A stretch of 64,000 nt of DNA from Pseudolabrys sp. FHR47 (GCF_005153485.1 NZ_CP039740.1:3413001-3477000), one strand, 5' to 3'; positions 8,899 through 17,524 are shown, counted from the stretch's first letter. The notes: generated by a model from the letters alone, not told the origin. Translations and numbers: made by a program.

Positions 8899-9666
8899 AT
8901 GACCTTCCACAATGTTATCAGACTGTCTGCTGCAGGTCTTCTGGGGCTCGCCCTCGGTTCAACCGGCACGTTCGCGCAGGATCTCAGCATTTATCAAGCG
9001 ACTTTGGGCGAATCAAATCCCAAGACAGCCGAGGTGAGCACAGAACAAATGCGCCGCATCATGGCCGATGGCAGCGCCATTATCCTCGACACGCGGACGC
9101 ACGCAGAATTCGTGGCCGGCCATATCCCTGGAGCGCGCGGCCTCGATGCGCCGCCGTCCTCACAGGTGGCGGCTGCCGAGCGTCTGGTCGGCGGAGACAA
9201 AAGCAAAGCGCTCGTGCTCTATTGCAACGGTCCCTTCTGCCAGGCCAGCCGGAGGCTAGCCGAACAACTCGCCGCCGCCGGGTTCACCAATGTCCGCCGC
9301 TACCAATTGGGCATTCCGATCTGGCGCGCCCTCGGCGGGCCGACGGAGATCGAGATCGATGGCATCCGCCGGATCTTCAAGCTCGATCGAACTGCGGTAT
9401 TCTTCGACGCTCGCTCCGCCGATCAGTTCGCCAAGGGAAGTCTTCCCGGCACCCATAACGTTCCGGCCGATCAACTTGCGTCAGGCGGCCTGAAGACGGC
9501 GCCGCTTCCCGAGGACGATTTCAACCGGCGCATCATCTTGTTCGGACAGGACGCGGCTCAAGCTCGCAAGCTGGCTGATGCGTTACGTGAAAGACCTTGG
9601 CACAACGTCGCCTATTTCCCGGGCACATTCGAGGTACTGGCGGCGGCCCTCAAAAGTGGCGACTAG
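8899..9666 (+). CDS. secreted tandem rhodanese-domain protein
   Basis: 255 residues with a signal peptide (cleavage probably after TGTFA, residue 26). Two rhodanese modules follow: the first (about 45-145) has ILDTRTHAEFVAGHIPGA and an active-site loop beginning at C109 in YCNGPFCQAS; the second (about 150-250) has FFDARSADQFAKGSLPGTHN but no cysteine in the corresponding loop (LFGQDAAQ), so it is probably structural. The family moves sulfane sulfur or binds oxyanions; the substrate is unknown. ATG 8899 has GGGAG upstream; a longer frame from 8812 lacks this. It sits between LysR and a Bug-type binding protein. Confidence 0.85.
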   Translation: MTFHNVIRLSAAGLLGLALGSTGTFAQDLSIYQATLGESNPKTAEVSTEQMRRIMADGSAIILDTRTHAEFVAGHIPGARGLDAPPSSQVAAAERLVGGDKSKALVLYCNGPFCQASRRLAEQLAAAGFTNVRRYQLGIPIWRALGGPTEIEIDGIRRIFKLDRTAVFFDARSADQFAKGSLPGTHNVPADQLASGGLKTAPLPEDDFNRRIILFGQDAAQARKLADALRERPWHNVAYFPGTFEVLAAALKSGD

Positions 9667-9780
9667 CGCATCGGGGCGCTGCCACCCCGACTCATGATGC
9701 CTTAGCTGCTCCGCTCGTGCGATAACCTTGTCGGCCTCGGCTGGCATAGGTAGCTGTTCGGCAAGAATCCTGGAGGTGCT

Positions 9781-10821
9781 ATGCGCTGCCGCCCGCCGGT
9801 TCGATCGTGCTTTTGCCTCCTGCTCTGGGCGCTTCCGGTCGCCTTGGGAGCAATGTCGGGTGCGGCGCCGGCAAGCGCGCAGGACGCATACCCCAACCGC
9901 TATGTTCGCATCATCACCAACGCCGGCCTCGGCTCCAGCCCCGATGTGCTGGCCCGGATAATCGCCGACGAACTGTCCAGCCTCTGGCGCCAGCAGGTAA
10001 TCGTTGAGAACAACAGCGCGGGAGGAGGCATCGTCGCTGTGCAACGGGCGGCCGATGCTGCACCGGACGGCTACACACTGCTAGTCGCATCTGCTTCGGC
10101 CTTCACCGTCCTGCCAATTCGCCAGGAGCGCGCGCCGATCACGATCGGCACGCATTTGAAACCGGTCGCCTTCCTCGGCGCATCGCCGATGGCTTTCGCC
10201 GTCAGCCCCAAGCTCGGCGTCGCATCAATCAAGGAGCTCGTCGCGCTGTCGCGAAGCGAGCCCGACAGGATCTTCTATGCTGCGAATCAAACAGGCTCAT
10301 TGCCACACATGTCGGGCGAGTATTTTAAGTCGCTCACGGGTGCCTCGCTGACCTTTGTACCCTACCGCGGCGCAGCCGATGGGCTCAGCAGCGTCCTGTC
10401 CGGTCAGACCAGCTTGATCATCGAGAACTATCTTGCGATCAAAGGCGCAATCCAGTCCGGCGAGCTCATCCTCCTCGCTTTCTCAGCACAAGAACGCCTG
10501 CTCAATTTTCCCGAGGTGCCGACGGTCGCCGAGACCGCGCCCGGGTTTCTCGCCATCGGTTGGGCAGCACTGATGGCCCCGATTGGCGTGCCGGACGACA
10601 TCGTCAATAAGGTTCACACCGATATCCGCCGCATCTTCGACCAGCCCAGCGTCAGGCAGCGATTGATCGCCCTTGGGACCTATCCCGCCTTTCCATCGAC
10701 GGCCGAGCTCGCCAACTTCATCGAGCGGGAGCAGGCGCAGTGGAAGCCCATCATTCGAAGCATTCTCGCGGTGGGAGCTCCAGCCAAAGAAGCTGATCGG
10801 CCGAGCAGCCCACGCCAATAG
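9781..10821 (+). CDS. tripartite tricarboxylate transporter substrate-binding protein (Bug family)
   Basis: 346 residues. After a signal peptide ending around PASAQD comes AYPNRYVRIITNAGLGSSPD, the Bug/TctC N-terminal motif, and the domain continues to the end at normal length. Bug proteins bind carboxylates or other small acids in the periplasm. No TctA/TctB permease genes are adjacent, as is usual for the many orphan Bug proteins. GGAGG lies 5 bases before the ATG. Position after LysR and rhodanese genes suggests a common regulon, possibly for a sulfur-containing acid, but ligand identity is speculative. Confidence 0.9.
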   Translation: MRCRPPVRSCFCLLLWALPVALGAMSGAAPASAQDAYPNRYVRIITNAGLGSSPDVLARIIADELSSLWRQQVIVENNSAGGGIVAVQRAADAAPDGYTLLVASASAFTVLPIRQERAPITIGTHLKPVAFLGASPMAFAVSPKLGVASIKELVALSRSEPDRIFYAANQTGSLPHMSGEYFKSLTGASLTFVPYRGAADGLSSVLSGQTSLIIENYLAIKGAIQSGELILLAFSAQERLLNFPEVPTVAETAPGFLAIGWAALMAPIGVPDDIVNKVHTDIRRIFDQPSVRQRLIALGTYPAFPSTAELANFIEREQAQWKPIIRSILAVGAPAKEADRPSSPRQ

Positions 10822-10887
10822 GGCTTAGATTTTAACCGGGACCTTCGACGCGGTCGCCCCGGCACAAGGCCTGGCATGACGGCAGCG

Positions 10888-11487
10888 TCACGCGTACCGC
10901 GTCAGCTCCCCGCCCCGGAACACATAAACCACGCCCTGGACGATATCGATGAGCGGGGCGACCGCCGGCTTGGCGACACCGAGCGCCACCATGAGCCCGC
11001 GGCAGGTGCCGCCATGGGCTGTGACCACGGTGTCGCCTTCGAGGCCGGCGTACCAGCGTTTCATCCGCGCCGAGACCATCTCGTAGCTCTCGCCATTCGG
11101 CGGCACGAAATGAAACTTGTCGTGTTCGCGTTGCGCAATGCGCACCGGATCATTCTGGTGCAACAGCGCAATGGTGGAACCTTCCCAGTCGCCGAAGGAT
11201 AATTCCTTGAGCTGATCGTCGCGCCGGAAGTCGCCGCGCGGCAGATTGAGGCCGTCGCGCACCAGTTCCATGGTTTCGGTCGCGCGCGACAGCGGGCTGG
11301 ATGCGTAATCGAGCGCAGCAGAATCGACGCCGTCCTTGGCGAACAGATCGCGCAGCACGAGGCCGCAATGCCGCGCCTGATCGCGGCCGTTATCGTTGAG
11401 CGGAATATCGCGATGGCCCTGCAGCCGGCCGGCCACGTTCCAGTCGGTCTCGCCGTGACGGATGTAGTAAACCGTCGGCATTCCCAT
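10888..11487 (-). CDS. histidine phosphatase family protein (phosphoglycerate mutase-like)
   Basis: 199 residues. The catalytic RHGE motif is in YYIRHGETDWNVAGRLQGHR and the second catalytic histidine is in VVTAHGGTCRGLM; both are intact. The superfamily includes cofactor-dependent phosphoglycerate mutases and broad phosphatases; this short bacterial form is more likely a phosphatase than a glycolytic mutase. It starts 5 bases downstream of the fabI stop on the same strand, so the two are probably cotranscribed. Confidence 0.9.
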   Translation of the reverse strand: MGMPTVYYIRHGETDWNVAGRLQGHRDIPLNDNGRDQARHCGLVLRDLFAKDGVDSAALDYASSPLSRATETMELVRDGLNLPRGDFRRDDQLKELSFGDWEGSTIALLHQNDPVRIAQREHDKFHFVPPNGESYEMVSARMKRWYAGLEGDTVVTAHGGTCRGLMVALGVAKPAVAPLIDIVQGVVYVFRGGELTRYA

Positions 11488-11492
11488 CGAAG

Positions 11493-12305
11493 CTATTTAA
11501 CCGGAAAATCGGGCGCGTCCGGGTGCTTGATGCCAACGACATGATAGCCGGCATCGACATGCTGGATTTCGCCGGTGACGCCGCTCGACAGGTCGGACAG
11601 GAAGAACACGCCGGCCTTGCCGACGTCCTCCAGCGTCACATTGCGCCGCATCGGCGTATTGTATTCGTTCCATTTGAGGATGTAGCGGAAGTCGCCGATG
11701 CCCGAAGCGGCCAACGTCTTGATCGGGCCGGCCGAGATGGCGTTGACGCGGATGTTCTTCACGCCGAGATCGGCCGCCATGTAGCGCACTGAGGATTCGA
11801 GCGCCGCCTTGGCCAGACCCATGACGTTGTAATGCGGCATCCACTTTTCGGCGCCGTAGTAGGTCAGCGTCAGCATCGAGCCGCCATTCTTCATCAGCTT
11901 CTCGGCGCGCTGGGCGATCGCCGTGAACGAGTAGCAGCTGATGAGCATGGTCTTGGTGAAGTTGTCTTCCGTGGTGTCGACGTAACGGCCGTCGAGCTGA
12001 TCCTTGTCGGAATAAGCGATGGCGTGGAGGACGAAATCGAGCGAGCCCCAGGCCTGCTCGACCTGAGCGAAGACGGCGTCGAGCGAGGCCGGGTCGGTGA
12101 CATCGCAGTGCCCGACCACCAGCCCGTCGACCTCCTCGGCCAGCGGCTCGACGCGCTTCTTGAGCGCATCGCCCTGGTAGGTGAAGGCGAGGTCGGCGCC
12201 ATGGTCGCGGCAGGCCCGCGCGATGCCCCAGGCGATCGAGCGGTTGTTGGCCACCCCCATGATCAAGCCGCGCTTGCCGCGCATCAAATCCGAGCCTTCA
12301 GCCAT
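11493..12305 (-). CDS. fabI: enoyl-[acyl-carrier-protein] reductase (NADH), FabI
   Basis: 270 residues. It reduces trans-2-enoyl-ACP in each cycle of type II fatty acid synthesis. The FabI-specific cofactor region GVANNRSIAWGIA (17-29) and the catalytic Y-x6-K in YNVMGLAKAAL are present, and length matches. The ATG at 12305 follows GAGGA and gives the expected N-terminus; the frame stays open upstream, but those codons overlap the divergent sigma-factor promoter region. The downstream histidine phosphatase begins after 5 bases. Confidence 0.95.
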   Translation of the reverse strand: MAEGSDLMRGKRGLIMGVANNRSIAWGIARACRDHGADLAFTYQGDALKKRVEPLAEEVDGLVVGHCDVTDPASLDAVFAQVEQAWGSLDFVLHAIAYSDKDQLDGRYVDTTEDNFTKTMLISCYSFTAIAQRAEKLMKNGGSMLTLTYYGAEKWMPHYNVMGLAKAALESSVRYMAADLGVKNIRVNAISAGPIKTLAASGIGDFRYILKWNEYNTPMRRNVTLEDVGKAGVFFLSDLSSGVTGEIQHVDAGYHVVGIKHPDAPDFPVK

Positions 12306-12546
12306 TTCCGTCCTCGCTTGAGCCGGCATCGCCGGCCGCCCCCGTATGGCATAGGGTCCAGGGGCCATCAAGCAAACCGCCCGTGCCCCCACGGCCAATG
12401 TGAATTTCCGCTGCACCACGGAATAGGTCTGATGCGGCGGGGTTTTTCGTCTCAGACGCCGCGGCCGGGCCGACCCCGCGCGTCCGGTCCGGACGGCCGG
12501 TTGACGGTTGCCCGGCAATCGGGTCGGCTTTCTCAGGAGCAAGCGA

Positions 12547-13032
12547 TTGGCCACGTTCCGCCGTGAGATCGAGGCGACCATCCCGGCGCTGCGCCGCTAT
12601 GCGCGGGCGCTGACACGCGATGCCGATCTCGCCGACGATCTGGTCCAGGACACGCTGGTGCGCGCCCTGCGCTCGGAGCACCTGTTCCACGGCGGCGACA
12701 TCCGCGTCTGGATGTACACCATCCTCGCCAATCTGAACCGCAACCGCCTGCGCTCGCTGGCGCGGCGGCCGACGATGATGCCGATCGACGACGGCGACGC
12801 CGCCGAAGGCGCCCCCGAAGGCGCCCGCGACATCGAACGCGCGCTCGCCACCCTCGTCGACGAGCAGCGACAGGTACTGCTCCTCGTCGTTCTCGAAGGC
12901 CTGAGTTATCGCGAGGTGGCGGAAATTCAGGGCGTGCCGATCGGCACCGTGATGTCGCGTCTCGCGCGTGCGCGCAGCCAAATCAAAACATTCCTTGAAG
13001 GCGGGCGCCCGGCGCTCCGCCGCGTGAAATAG
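12547..13032 (+). CDS. ECF RNA polymerase sigma factor
   Basis: 161 residues with sigma-70 region 2 (about 10-75, including DLADDLVQDTLVRAL and MYTILANLNRNRLRS) and region 4 (about 95-150, LLLVVLEGLSYREVAEIQG and IGTVMSRLARARSQI). No region 3, as in ECF factors. I chose TTG 12547 because AGGAG stands 7 bases upstream; an alternative TTG at 12508 has no site. The next gene, 13 bases downstream, encodes a membrane anti-sigma factor, so activity is presumably released by an envelope or stress signal. It is not EcfG itself: no NepR or PhyR genes are nearby. Confidence 0.92.
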   Translation: MATFRREIEATIPALRRYARALTRDADLADDLVQDTLVRALRSEHLFHGGDIRVWMYTILANLNRNRLRSLARRPTMMPIDDGDAAEGAPEGARDIERALATLVDEQRQVLLLVVLEGLSYREVAEIQGVPIGTVMSRLARARSQIKTFLEGGRPALRRVK

Positions 13033-13045
13033 GACGGCCAAAATC

Positions 13046-13855
13046 ATGACCGATCATGACAAGCCCGTGACAGAAGACGAGCTACACGCCTATGTCGACG
13101 GCCTTCTCCCCGACGACCGCAAGGAAGCGGTGGCGACCTGGCTCGCCGCCAACCCGGATGCGGCGGCCCTGGTCGCGGCCTGGCGCGCGCAGGCCGACGC
13201 TATTCGGGCGCGCTACGGCGCGGTGGCGAGCGAGCCTGTGCCGGACCATCTGCAGATCGATCGCATCGTCGCCGGCGACATCATCGCCGCGCGCCGAGGT
13301 AGCCGGCCGTTTCGCATCATGGCCGCGGCCGCCGTGGTGGTGGCCTTTATTGGTGGCGCGGCCGCCGGCTGGGCGGCGCGTGGCGTGCCGGGTCAGTCCC
13401 ACTCAAGCTTCGATCAGATCACCGCGCAGGCGCTCGATGCGTACAAGCTTTATGTTGTCGAGGTGCGCCACCCGGTCGAAGTGCCGGGCACGGAGACCGC
13501 GCATATGCAGGCCTGGTTGTCGAAGCGCGTCGGCGCTGAACTGGTCATTCCCGACCTGGCCTCGCTCGGCCTCAAACTTGTCGGCGGGCGGCTGCTACCC
13601 GGTCCGACCGGCACGGCCGCGGCTTTTTACATGTATGAGAACGCGGCCGGCGAGCGCTACACGATCTATTGCGCCAGAGCGACGCAAGGCGAGACCGCGC
13701 TGCATTTCAAGACTGGCGAGCAATATGCCGCCGTCACCTGGGTCGACGACAAGGTCGGCTATGTGGTCAGCGGGCCGTCCAATCGCGACAAGCTCGAGAC
13801 GGTCGCCAAGAACGTTTACGAGCAGATCGACAAGGGTGCGGCGAAGAAGGGGTGA
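13046..13855 (+). CDS. membrane-anchored anti-sigma factor
   Basis: 269 residues. The N-terminal cytoplasmic part has the anti-sigma helix ELHAYVDGLLPDDRKEAVATW, here without the H-x3-C-x2-C zinc motif of ZAS anti-sigma factors. One transmembrane helix (about 90-110, RIMAAAAVVVAFIGGAAAGW) leads to a periplasmic domain of about 155 residues. It should sequester the ECF factor encoded immediately upstream. The periplasmic part probably senses the signal or interacts with a protease; nothing identifies the ligand. Confidence 0.87.
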   Translation: MTDHDKPVTEDELHAYVDGLLPDDRKEAVATWLAANPDAAALVAAWRAQADAIRARYGAVASEPVPDHLQIDRIVAGDIIAARRGSRPFRIMAAAAVVVAFIGGAAAGWAARGVPGQSHSSFDQITAQALDAYKLYVVEVRHPVEVPGTETAHMQAWLSKRVGAELVIPDLASLGLKLVGGRLLPGPTGTAAAFYMYENAAGERYTIYCARATQGETALHFKTGEQYAAVTWVDDKVGYVVSGPSNRDKLETVAKNVYEQIDKGAAKKG

Positions 13856-13873
13856 GGCAGCGACATTCAACGC

Positions 13874-13960
13874 GTCATCACCGGGCTTGACCCGGTGATC
13901 CCGCTTAGTGACGCACGGCGCCCACCTAAGCGGGATGGCCGGATCAAGTCCGGCCATGAC
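13874..13960. repeat. intergenic palindromic repeat, MAGLDPAI/RVKPGDD family
   Basis: Two palindromes, CACCGGG-cttga-CCCGGTG and GGCCGG-atcaagt-CCGGCC, flank a longer inverted repeat ATCCCGCTTAG...CTAAGCGGGAT. Minus-strand translation gives MAGLDPAIPL and RVKPGDD, recurring false ORFs in alphaproteobacteria. It fills the gap between the convergent anti-sigma and dnaJ-like genes and may act as a bidirectional transcription barrier. Confidence 0.85.
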
Positions 13961-13962
13961 AA

Positions 13963-14979
13963 CTAGGTAATATCCTTCCTCGGATCGTAGGGCTTCTCGT
14001 CGCGCAGTTTCTCGATCTCGCGCTTCAACTCGTCATCGATCTTCTCGGGCAGCATCACGCGCACCGTGGCGAGCAGATCGCCGACGGACTTGCCGCCCTT
14101 GGCTTTCAAACCCTTGCCCTTGAGACGGAAGGTGCGCCCGGCATTGGTGCCGGCGGGAATCGCCAGTTCGACGGCGCCGTCGAGCGTCGGCACTCGCACC
14201 TTGCCACCGAGCACCGCCTCATAGAGCGTGATCGGCAGCTCGAGGCGCAGGTCGTCGCCGTCGGCCTTGAACAGCGCATGTGGCGCGATATTGATCGTGA
14301 TGATGGCGTCGCCGTTGCGGCCGAGCGGGCCCGGATAGCCCTGCCCCTTCAGCCTGATTTGTTGACCGCTAGCGATGCCCGCGGGAATCTTGACCTCGAC
14401 ATCCTTGCCGGTCGGCAGGCTGACGCGCGTCGTCGCGCCCTTTACGGCGTCGGTCAGCGAAATCGTCAGCGAAGCGGCAAGGTCCTGCCCGGTCGCCTGC
14501 GAGCCGAAATCTTCCGGTTCGAACTCGGTCGAGAAACCGCGCGTGCCGGGACCGCCCGCCCGCCCGCCGAACATGCCGCGCAAGAGGTCCTCGAAGCCCG
14601 AACCGCCGGCCCCGCCCGCCCGGCGCTGGAAGCCGTCCGGCCCGAACGAGAAACTCTCGAAACCGCCGCCACCACCCTGTCCAAAGCCCTGGCCGAAACC
14701 GCCCGCACCGGGATGGAAGCCACCGCCCGGCTGACCGGCGAACCCCTGGAAACGCGGCTTGCCTTCGGCGTCGATCTCGCCGCGGTCGAATGCCTTGCGC
14801 TTCTCATCGTCGCCGACGATCTCGTAAGCGGCATTCAGCTCGGCAAAGCGCGATGCTGCCTTGGCGTCGTTCTTGTTGGCGTCGGGATGGTGCTTTTTCG
14901 CAAGCTTGCGGAAGGCGGACTTGATCTCCGCCTCGCTCGCGGTCTTGGACACCCCCAGAACGGTGTAGGGGTCACGCAT
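13963..14979 (-). CDS. CbpA-type DnaJ co-chaperone
   Basis: 338 residues. A J-domain (about 1-65, DPYTVLGVSKTASEAEIKSA) has its HPD motif in KKHHPDANKND. Next is a Gly/Phe-rich linker (about 75-140) and two DnaJ C-terminal beta-domains (about 165-320). The cysteine-rich zinc domain of true DnaJ is absent, so this is the type II/CbpA class that stimulates DnaK ATPase. ATG 14979 has GGGAG nine bases upstream; the TTG three codons earlier abuts that site and is rejected. Confidence 0.92.
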   Translation of the reverse strand: MRDPYTVLGVSKTASEAEIKSAFRKLAKKHHPDANKNDAKAASRFAELNAAYEIVGDDEKRKAFDRGEIDAEGKPRFQGFAGQPGGGFHPGAGGFGQGFGQGGGGGFESFSFGPDGFQRRAGGAGGSGFEDLLRGMFGGRAGGPGTRGFSTEFEPEDFGSQATGQDLAASLTISLTDAVKGATTRVSLPTGKDVEVKIPAGIASGQQIRLKGQGYPGPLGRNGDAIITINIAPHALFKADGDDLRLELPITLYEAVLGGKVRVPTLDGAVELAIPAGTNAGRTFRLKGKGLKAKGGKSVGDLLATVRVMLPEKIDDELKREIEKLRDEKPYDPRKDIT

Positions 14980-15101
14980 CCGTGGCAACTCCCGTCAAAT
15001 CTCGTGAAACAGCCCCTTCGGGCGGCATTGTGCCGTCGAATCGGGACTTAATGTGGGGGCCCTGTTGCCGCGATGCAACGGAGTTGTGGCGCGCCGACCG
15101 C

Positions 15102-15623
15102 TCAGGAGCGTTTCCAGGGCTTCATCGAGCGTATTTCCCAGGCGCCTTTTCTCGGCCGACAGGCTTCGCCCTGCAGCCAGGCCTCCTTGGCGCCATTGAC
15201 GTAGCTGGCCAGGAAGTCGCGGCAGGTCTGGTCGCCATTGACATAGGCCTGCGCGATCGGGGTCACGGTACCGCGCGCCCCGGTCGCCGGGTTCTCCCAC
15301 GGCTGGCTGGCGTCCTTGCCGCCGCGCGTCAGCACTTCCTTGACCGCGACGCGAGCGAAAGCGAGATCGGCGGCCGGCGGGAGTTCGTCGGCTTCCTTGG
15401 AACCAGGCGGTGGGGTGATGGAGCCTGTGACATCGGAACTAGACCCGAACACCGATTCGAACGGTCCGGAGAGGCTGCAGCCGCCGGCAGCGAGCGCGAC
15501 GAGCAGCGCAGACATACCGGCCAGCCCGCGCCATAGGCGGGGCGCGACGGTTCCTCTATATAAGGACCGACGGTCCGAACGGGCCATTTCACAGCCCAGT
15601 TGACGGGTCGGAAGACCGGTCAC
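15102..15623 (-). CDS. RT0821/Lpp0805-family surface lipoprotein
   Basis: 173 residues from GTG 15623, which has GGAG seven bases upstream. A hydrophobic segment ends in the lipobox LAAGGC (C49). The mature part contains [20 protein letters not shown] and [11 protein letters not shown], the conserved core of the RT0821/Lpp0805 17-kDa-antigen-like family found in Rickettsiales, Legionella and Rhizobiales. Function is unknown; it is expected to be anchored in the outer membrane. An alternative start is ATG 15587, which would give a more conventional signal length. Confidence 0.82.
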   Translation of the reverse strand: MTGLPTRQLGCEMARSDRRSLYRGTVAPRLWRGLAGMSALLVALAAGGCSLSGPFESVFGSSSDVTGSITPPPGSKEADELPPAADLAFARVAVKEVLTRGGKDASQPWENPATGARGTVTPIAQAYVNGDQTCRDFLASYVNGAKEAWLQGEACRPRKGAWEIRSMKPWKRS

Positions 15624-15667
15624 CGCGAAACTCCACCTGGTCAGACTTGCTCAAGACTGGAATTGCA

Positions 15668-16309
15668 ATGTCCGAGACGACTTCGATTGAACACACAGTA
15701 AAGTTAACGAGTGGTGATTTTACGGAAGCCGACGAGCCGATGCGGCTGTTCGCCGCCTGGCTTGGCGATGCCACACAATCGGAACCGCGCGACCCGACGG
15801 CCATGACCTTGGCGACCGTCGACAGCGACGGCCTGCCGAATGCGCGCATGGTGCTGCTTAAGGGTGCCGACGCCGACGGCTTCGTCTTCTATACGAACAC
15901 CGAAAGCCAGAAGGGCAACGAGCTCGCGGCCAACGCCAAGGCGGCGCTGGTGTTTCACTGGAAGTCGCTCAACCGGCAGGTCCGCGTGCGCGGCGTGGTC
16001 GAGCGCGTGACGCCGGAAGAAGCGGACGCCTATTTCGCCACGCGCCCCAAGCAGGCGCAGATCGGCGCCTGGGCCTCGCAGCAGTCGCGGCCGCTGGAAA
16101 GCCGCCTCGCCTTCGAGAAAGCCATCGCCGTCAACGCCGCCAAATACGCGCTCGGCACCGTGCCGCGGCCGCCACACTGGTCCGGCTTCCGCATCGTGCC
16201 CTCGTCCATCGAATTCTGGCACGATCGCCCGTTCCGCCTGCACGACCGCGTCGTCTTCAAGCGCGACAATCCCGGCGCGCCGTGGAGCAAGACGCGGCTT
16301 TATCCGTGA
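15668..16309 (+). CDS. pdxH: pyridoxine/pyridoxamine 5'-phosphate oxidase
   Basis: 213 residues. This FMN enzyme oxidises pyridoxine and pyridoxamine 5'-phosphate to pyridoxal 5'-phosphate. Recognisable blocks are [56 protein letters not shown] and the C-terminal substrate loop [18 protein letters not shown] 15668 gives the usual short acidic start. It is followed by a short hairpin and then an SDR gene. Confidence 0.96.
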   Translation: MSETTSIEHTVKLTSGDFTEADEPMRLFAAWLGDATQSEPRDPTAMTLATVDSDGLPNARMVLLKGADADGFVFYTNTESQKGNELAANAKAALVFHWKSLNRQVRVRGVVERVTPEEADAYFATRPKQAQIGAWASQQSRPLESRLAFEKAIAVNAAKYALGTVPRPPHWSGFRIVPSSIEFWHDRPFRLHDRVVFKRDNPGAPWSKTRLYP

Positions 16310-16313
16310 TACG

Positions 16314-16329
16314 CCCCGCTTCCGCGGGG
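16314..16329. repeat. short hairpin after pdxH
   Basis: CCCCGC-TTCC-GCGGGG followed by ACGA matches one half of the PAKAGT-family repeat at 4377-4397 and is probably a decayed copy. Without a T-run it is not a convincing terminator. Confidence 0.5.
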
Positions 16330-16360
16330 ACGAACGGAGAGAAATCAGTTAGAAGAGAAC

Positions 16361-17113
16361 ATGCCCAATCCACCATCCAATCAGCCGCGCCGGACCCTGC
16401 TCCTGACCGGCGCCAGCCGCGGTATCGGCCACGCCACGGTGAAGCGCTTTTCCGCTGCCGGCTGGCGCGTCATCACCTGCTCGCGGCATCCGTTCCCGGA
16501 GAATTGCCCGTGGGATGCGGGACCTGAGGATCACATCCAGGTCGATCTCGCCGACGAGGCGAGCACTTTCGCGGCGATCGAGGAGATCAAGCGCCGCCTT
16601 GACGATCACGAACTGCATGCGCTGGTCAACAACGCCGCGATTTCACCGAAAGCCGAGGGCGGCAAGCGCCTCGGCTCGCTCGACACCACGATCGACGTGT
16701 GGAAGCGGGTGTTCAACGTCAACTTCCTGGCGCCGATCATGCTGGCGCGCGGCCTGGTCGACGAGTTGAAAGCGGTAAAAGGCTCGGTGGTGAACGTGAC
16801 GTCGATCGCGGGCTCGCGCGTGCATCCGTTCGCCGGCGCGGCCTATGCGACGTCGAAGGCTGCCCTCGCCTCGCTGACGCGCGAGATGGCGTCCGACTTC
16901 GGCCGGCTCGGCATCCGCGTCAACGCCATCGCGCCGGGCGAGATCGACACGTCGATCCTGTCGCCGGGCACCGAGAAGATCGTCGAGCAGATTCCGATGC
17001 AGCGCCTCGGCACGCCGGATGAAGTCGCCAAGATCATCTACGTGCTGTGCACCGAGACCAGCTCATATGTGAACGGCGCCGAAATCCACATCAACGGCGG
17101 CCAGCACGTCTGA
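16361..17113 (+). CDS. SDR family oxidoreductase
   Basis: 250 residues of the classical short-chain dehydrogenase fold. Cofactor motif TGASRGIGHATVKRF (about 17-31), NNAA at the end of strand 4 (LVNNAAISPKAEGG), catalytic Ser in VNVTSIAGSRV and YATSKAALASLTREM with the Tyr-x3-Lys pair are all present. The end, NGAEIHINGGQHV, is typical. Substrate cannot be predicted. It lies 51 bases after pdxH on the same strand. Confidence 0.92.
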   Translation: MPNPPSNQPRRTLLLTGASRGIGHATVKRFSAAGWRVITCSRHPFPENCPWDAGPEDHIQVDLADEASTFAAIEEIKRRLDDHELHALVNNAAISPKAEGGKRLGSLDTTIDVWKRVFNVNFLAPIMLARGLVDELKAVKGSVVNVTSIAGSRVHPFAGAAYATSKAALASLTREMASDFGRLGIRVNAIAPGEIDTSILSPGTEKIVEQIPMQRLGTPDEVAKIIYVLCTETSSYVNGAEIHINGGQHV

Positions 17114-17170
17114 TCTCGGCAATCCGTTGCGCACGTGGCGCAAATGCCGCGACGTTGAAGTAAATCCGAT

Positions 17171-17383
17171 TCAAAGTGCGCGTGGCGTGTCGAACGGCGC
17201 CGGGCGGGTCGGCGGCCTGCGCCGGTTTTGCACGCCGGCAAATTGCAGCTTGTGCGTTTCGCCGCACGGGCACCTGAAATTCATCGGCGCCTTGAGCGGA
17301 TTGATCATGTCCTCGTAGGCAATGCGGCTGATGACCGCGATGCCGGTATCCGGACACGTGATGATGATGCGCGGTCGGCCCAT
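17171..17383 (-). CDS. small conserved protein with CPDTG and CPCGETH motifs
   Basis: 70 residues, unknown function. C10 (TCPDTGIAV), C38 and C40 (FRCPCGETHKL) with H44 form a plausible zinc-knuckle set; the tail is Arg/Pro-rich. It resembles short hypothetical proteins of Rhizobiales. The strongest support is upstream: a near-perfect EcfG-type promoter (17424-17448) on the same strand, with the predicted transcription start about 30 bases before the ATG. I therefore treat it as a real, stress-inducible gene. Confidence 0.72.
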   Translation of the reverse strand: MGRPRIIITCPDTGIAVISRIAYEDMINPLKAPMNFRCPCGETHKLQFAGVQNRRRPPTRPAPFDTPRAL

Positions 17384-17423
17384 GGCTTCGTCCTCCAGCG
17401 GCTGCCCCAGCTTTCAGGCAATG

Positions 17424-17448
17424 AACGCAGGGGGATGCGGGGAGTTCC
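17424..17448 (-). promoter_or_regulatory. EcfG-type general stress promoter GGAAC-N16-CGTT
   Basis: Read on the minus strand: GGAAC (17448-17444), 16 bases, CGTT (17427-17424). This is the alphaproteobacterial general-stress sigma (EcfG/RpoE2/SigT) consensus. The distance to ATG 17383 leaves a leader of about 30 bases. Confidence 0.65.
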
Positions 17449-17524
17449 ACAAGCGGCAGCAAAGCGAGTTCTCAGCGCCTTGGAGCTCCTTGTAAGGCGT
17501 AAGGCGGTAAGCTAAATTGCTGAT

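Noticed and set aside
13595..13957. 120-codon minus-strand ORF starting MAGLDPAIPL
   Set aside because: Another repeat-derived false ORF running on antisense into the anti-sigma gene.
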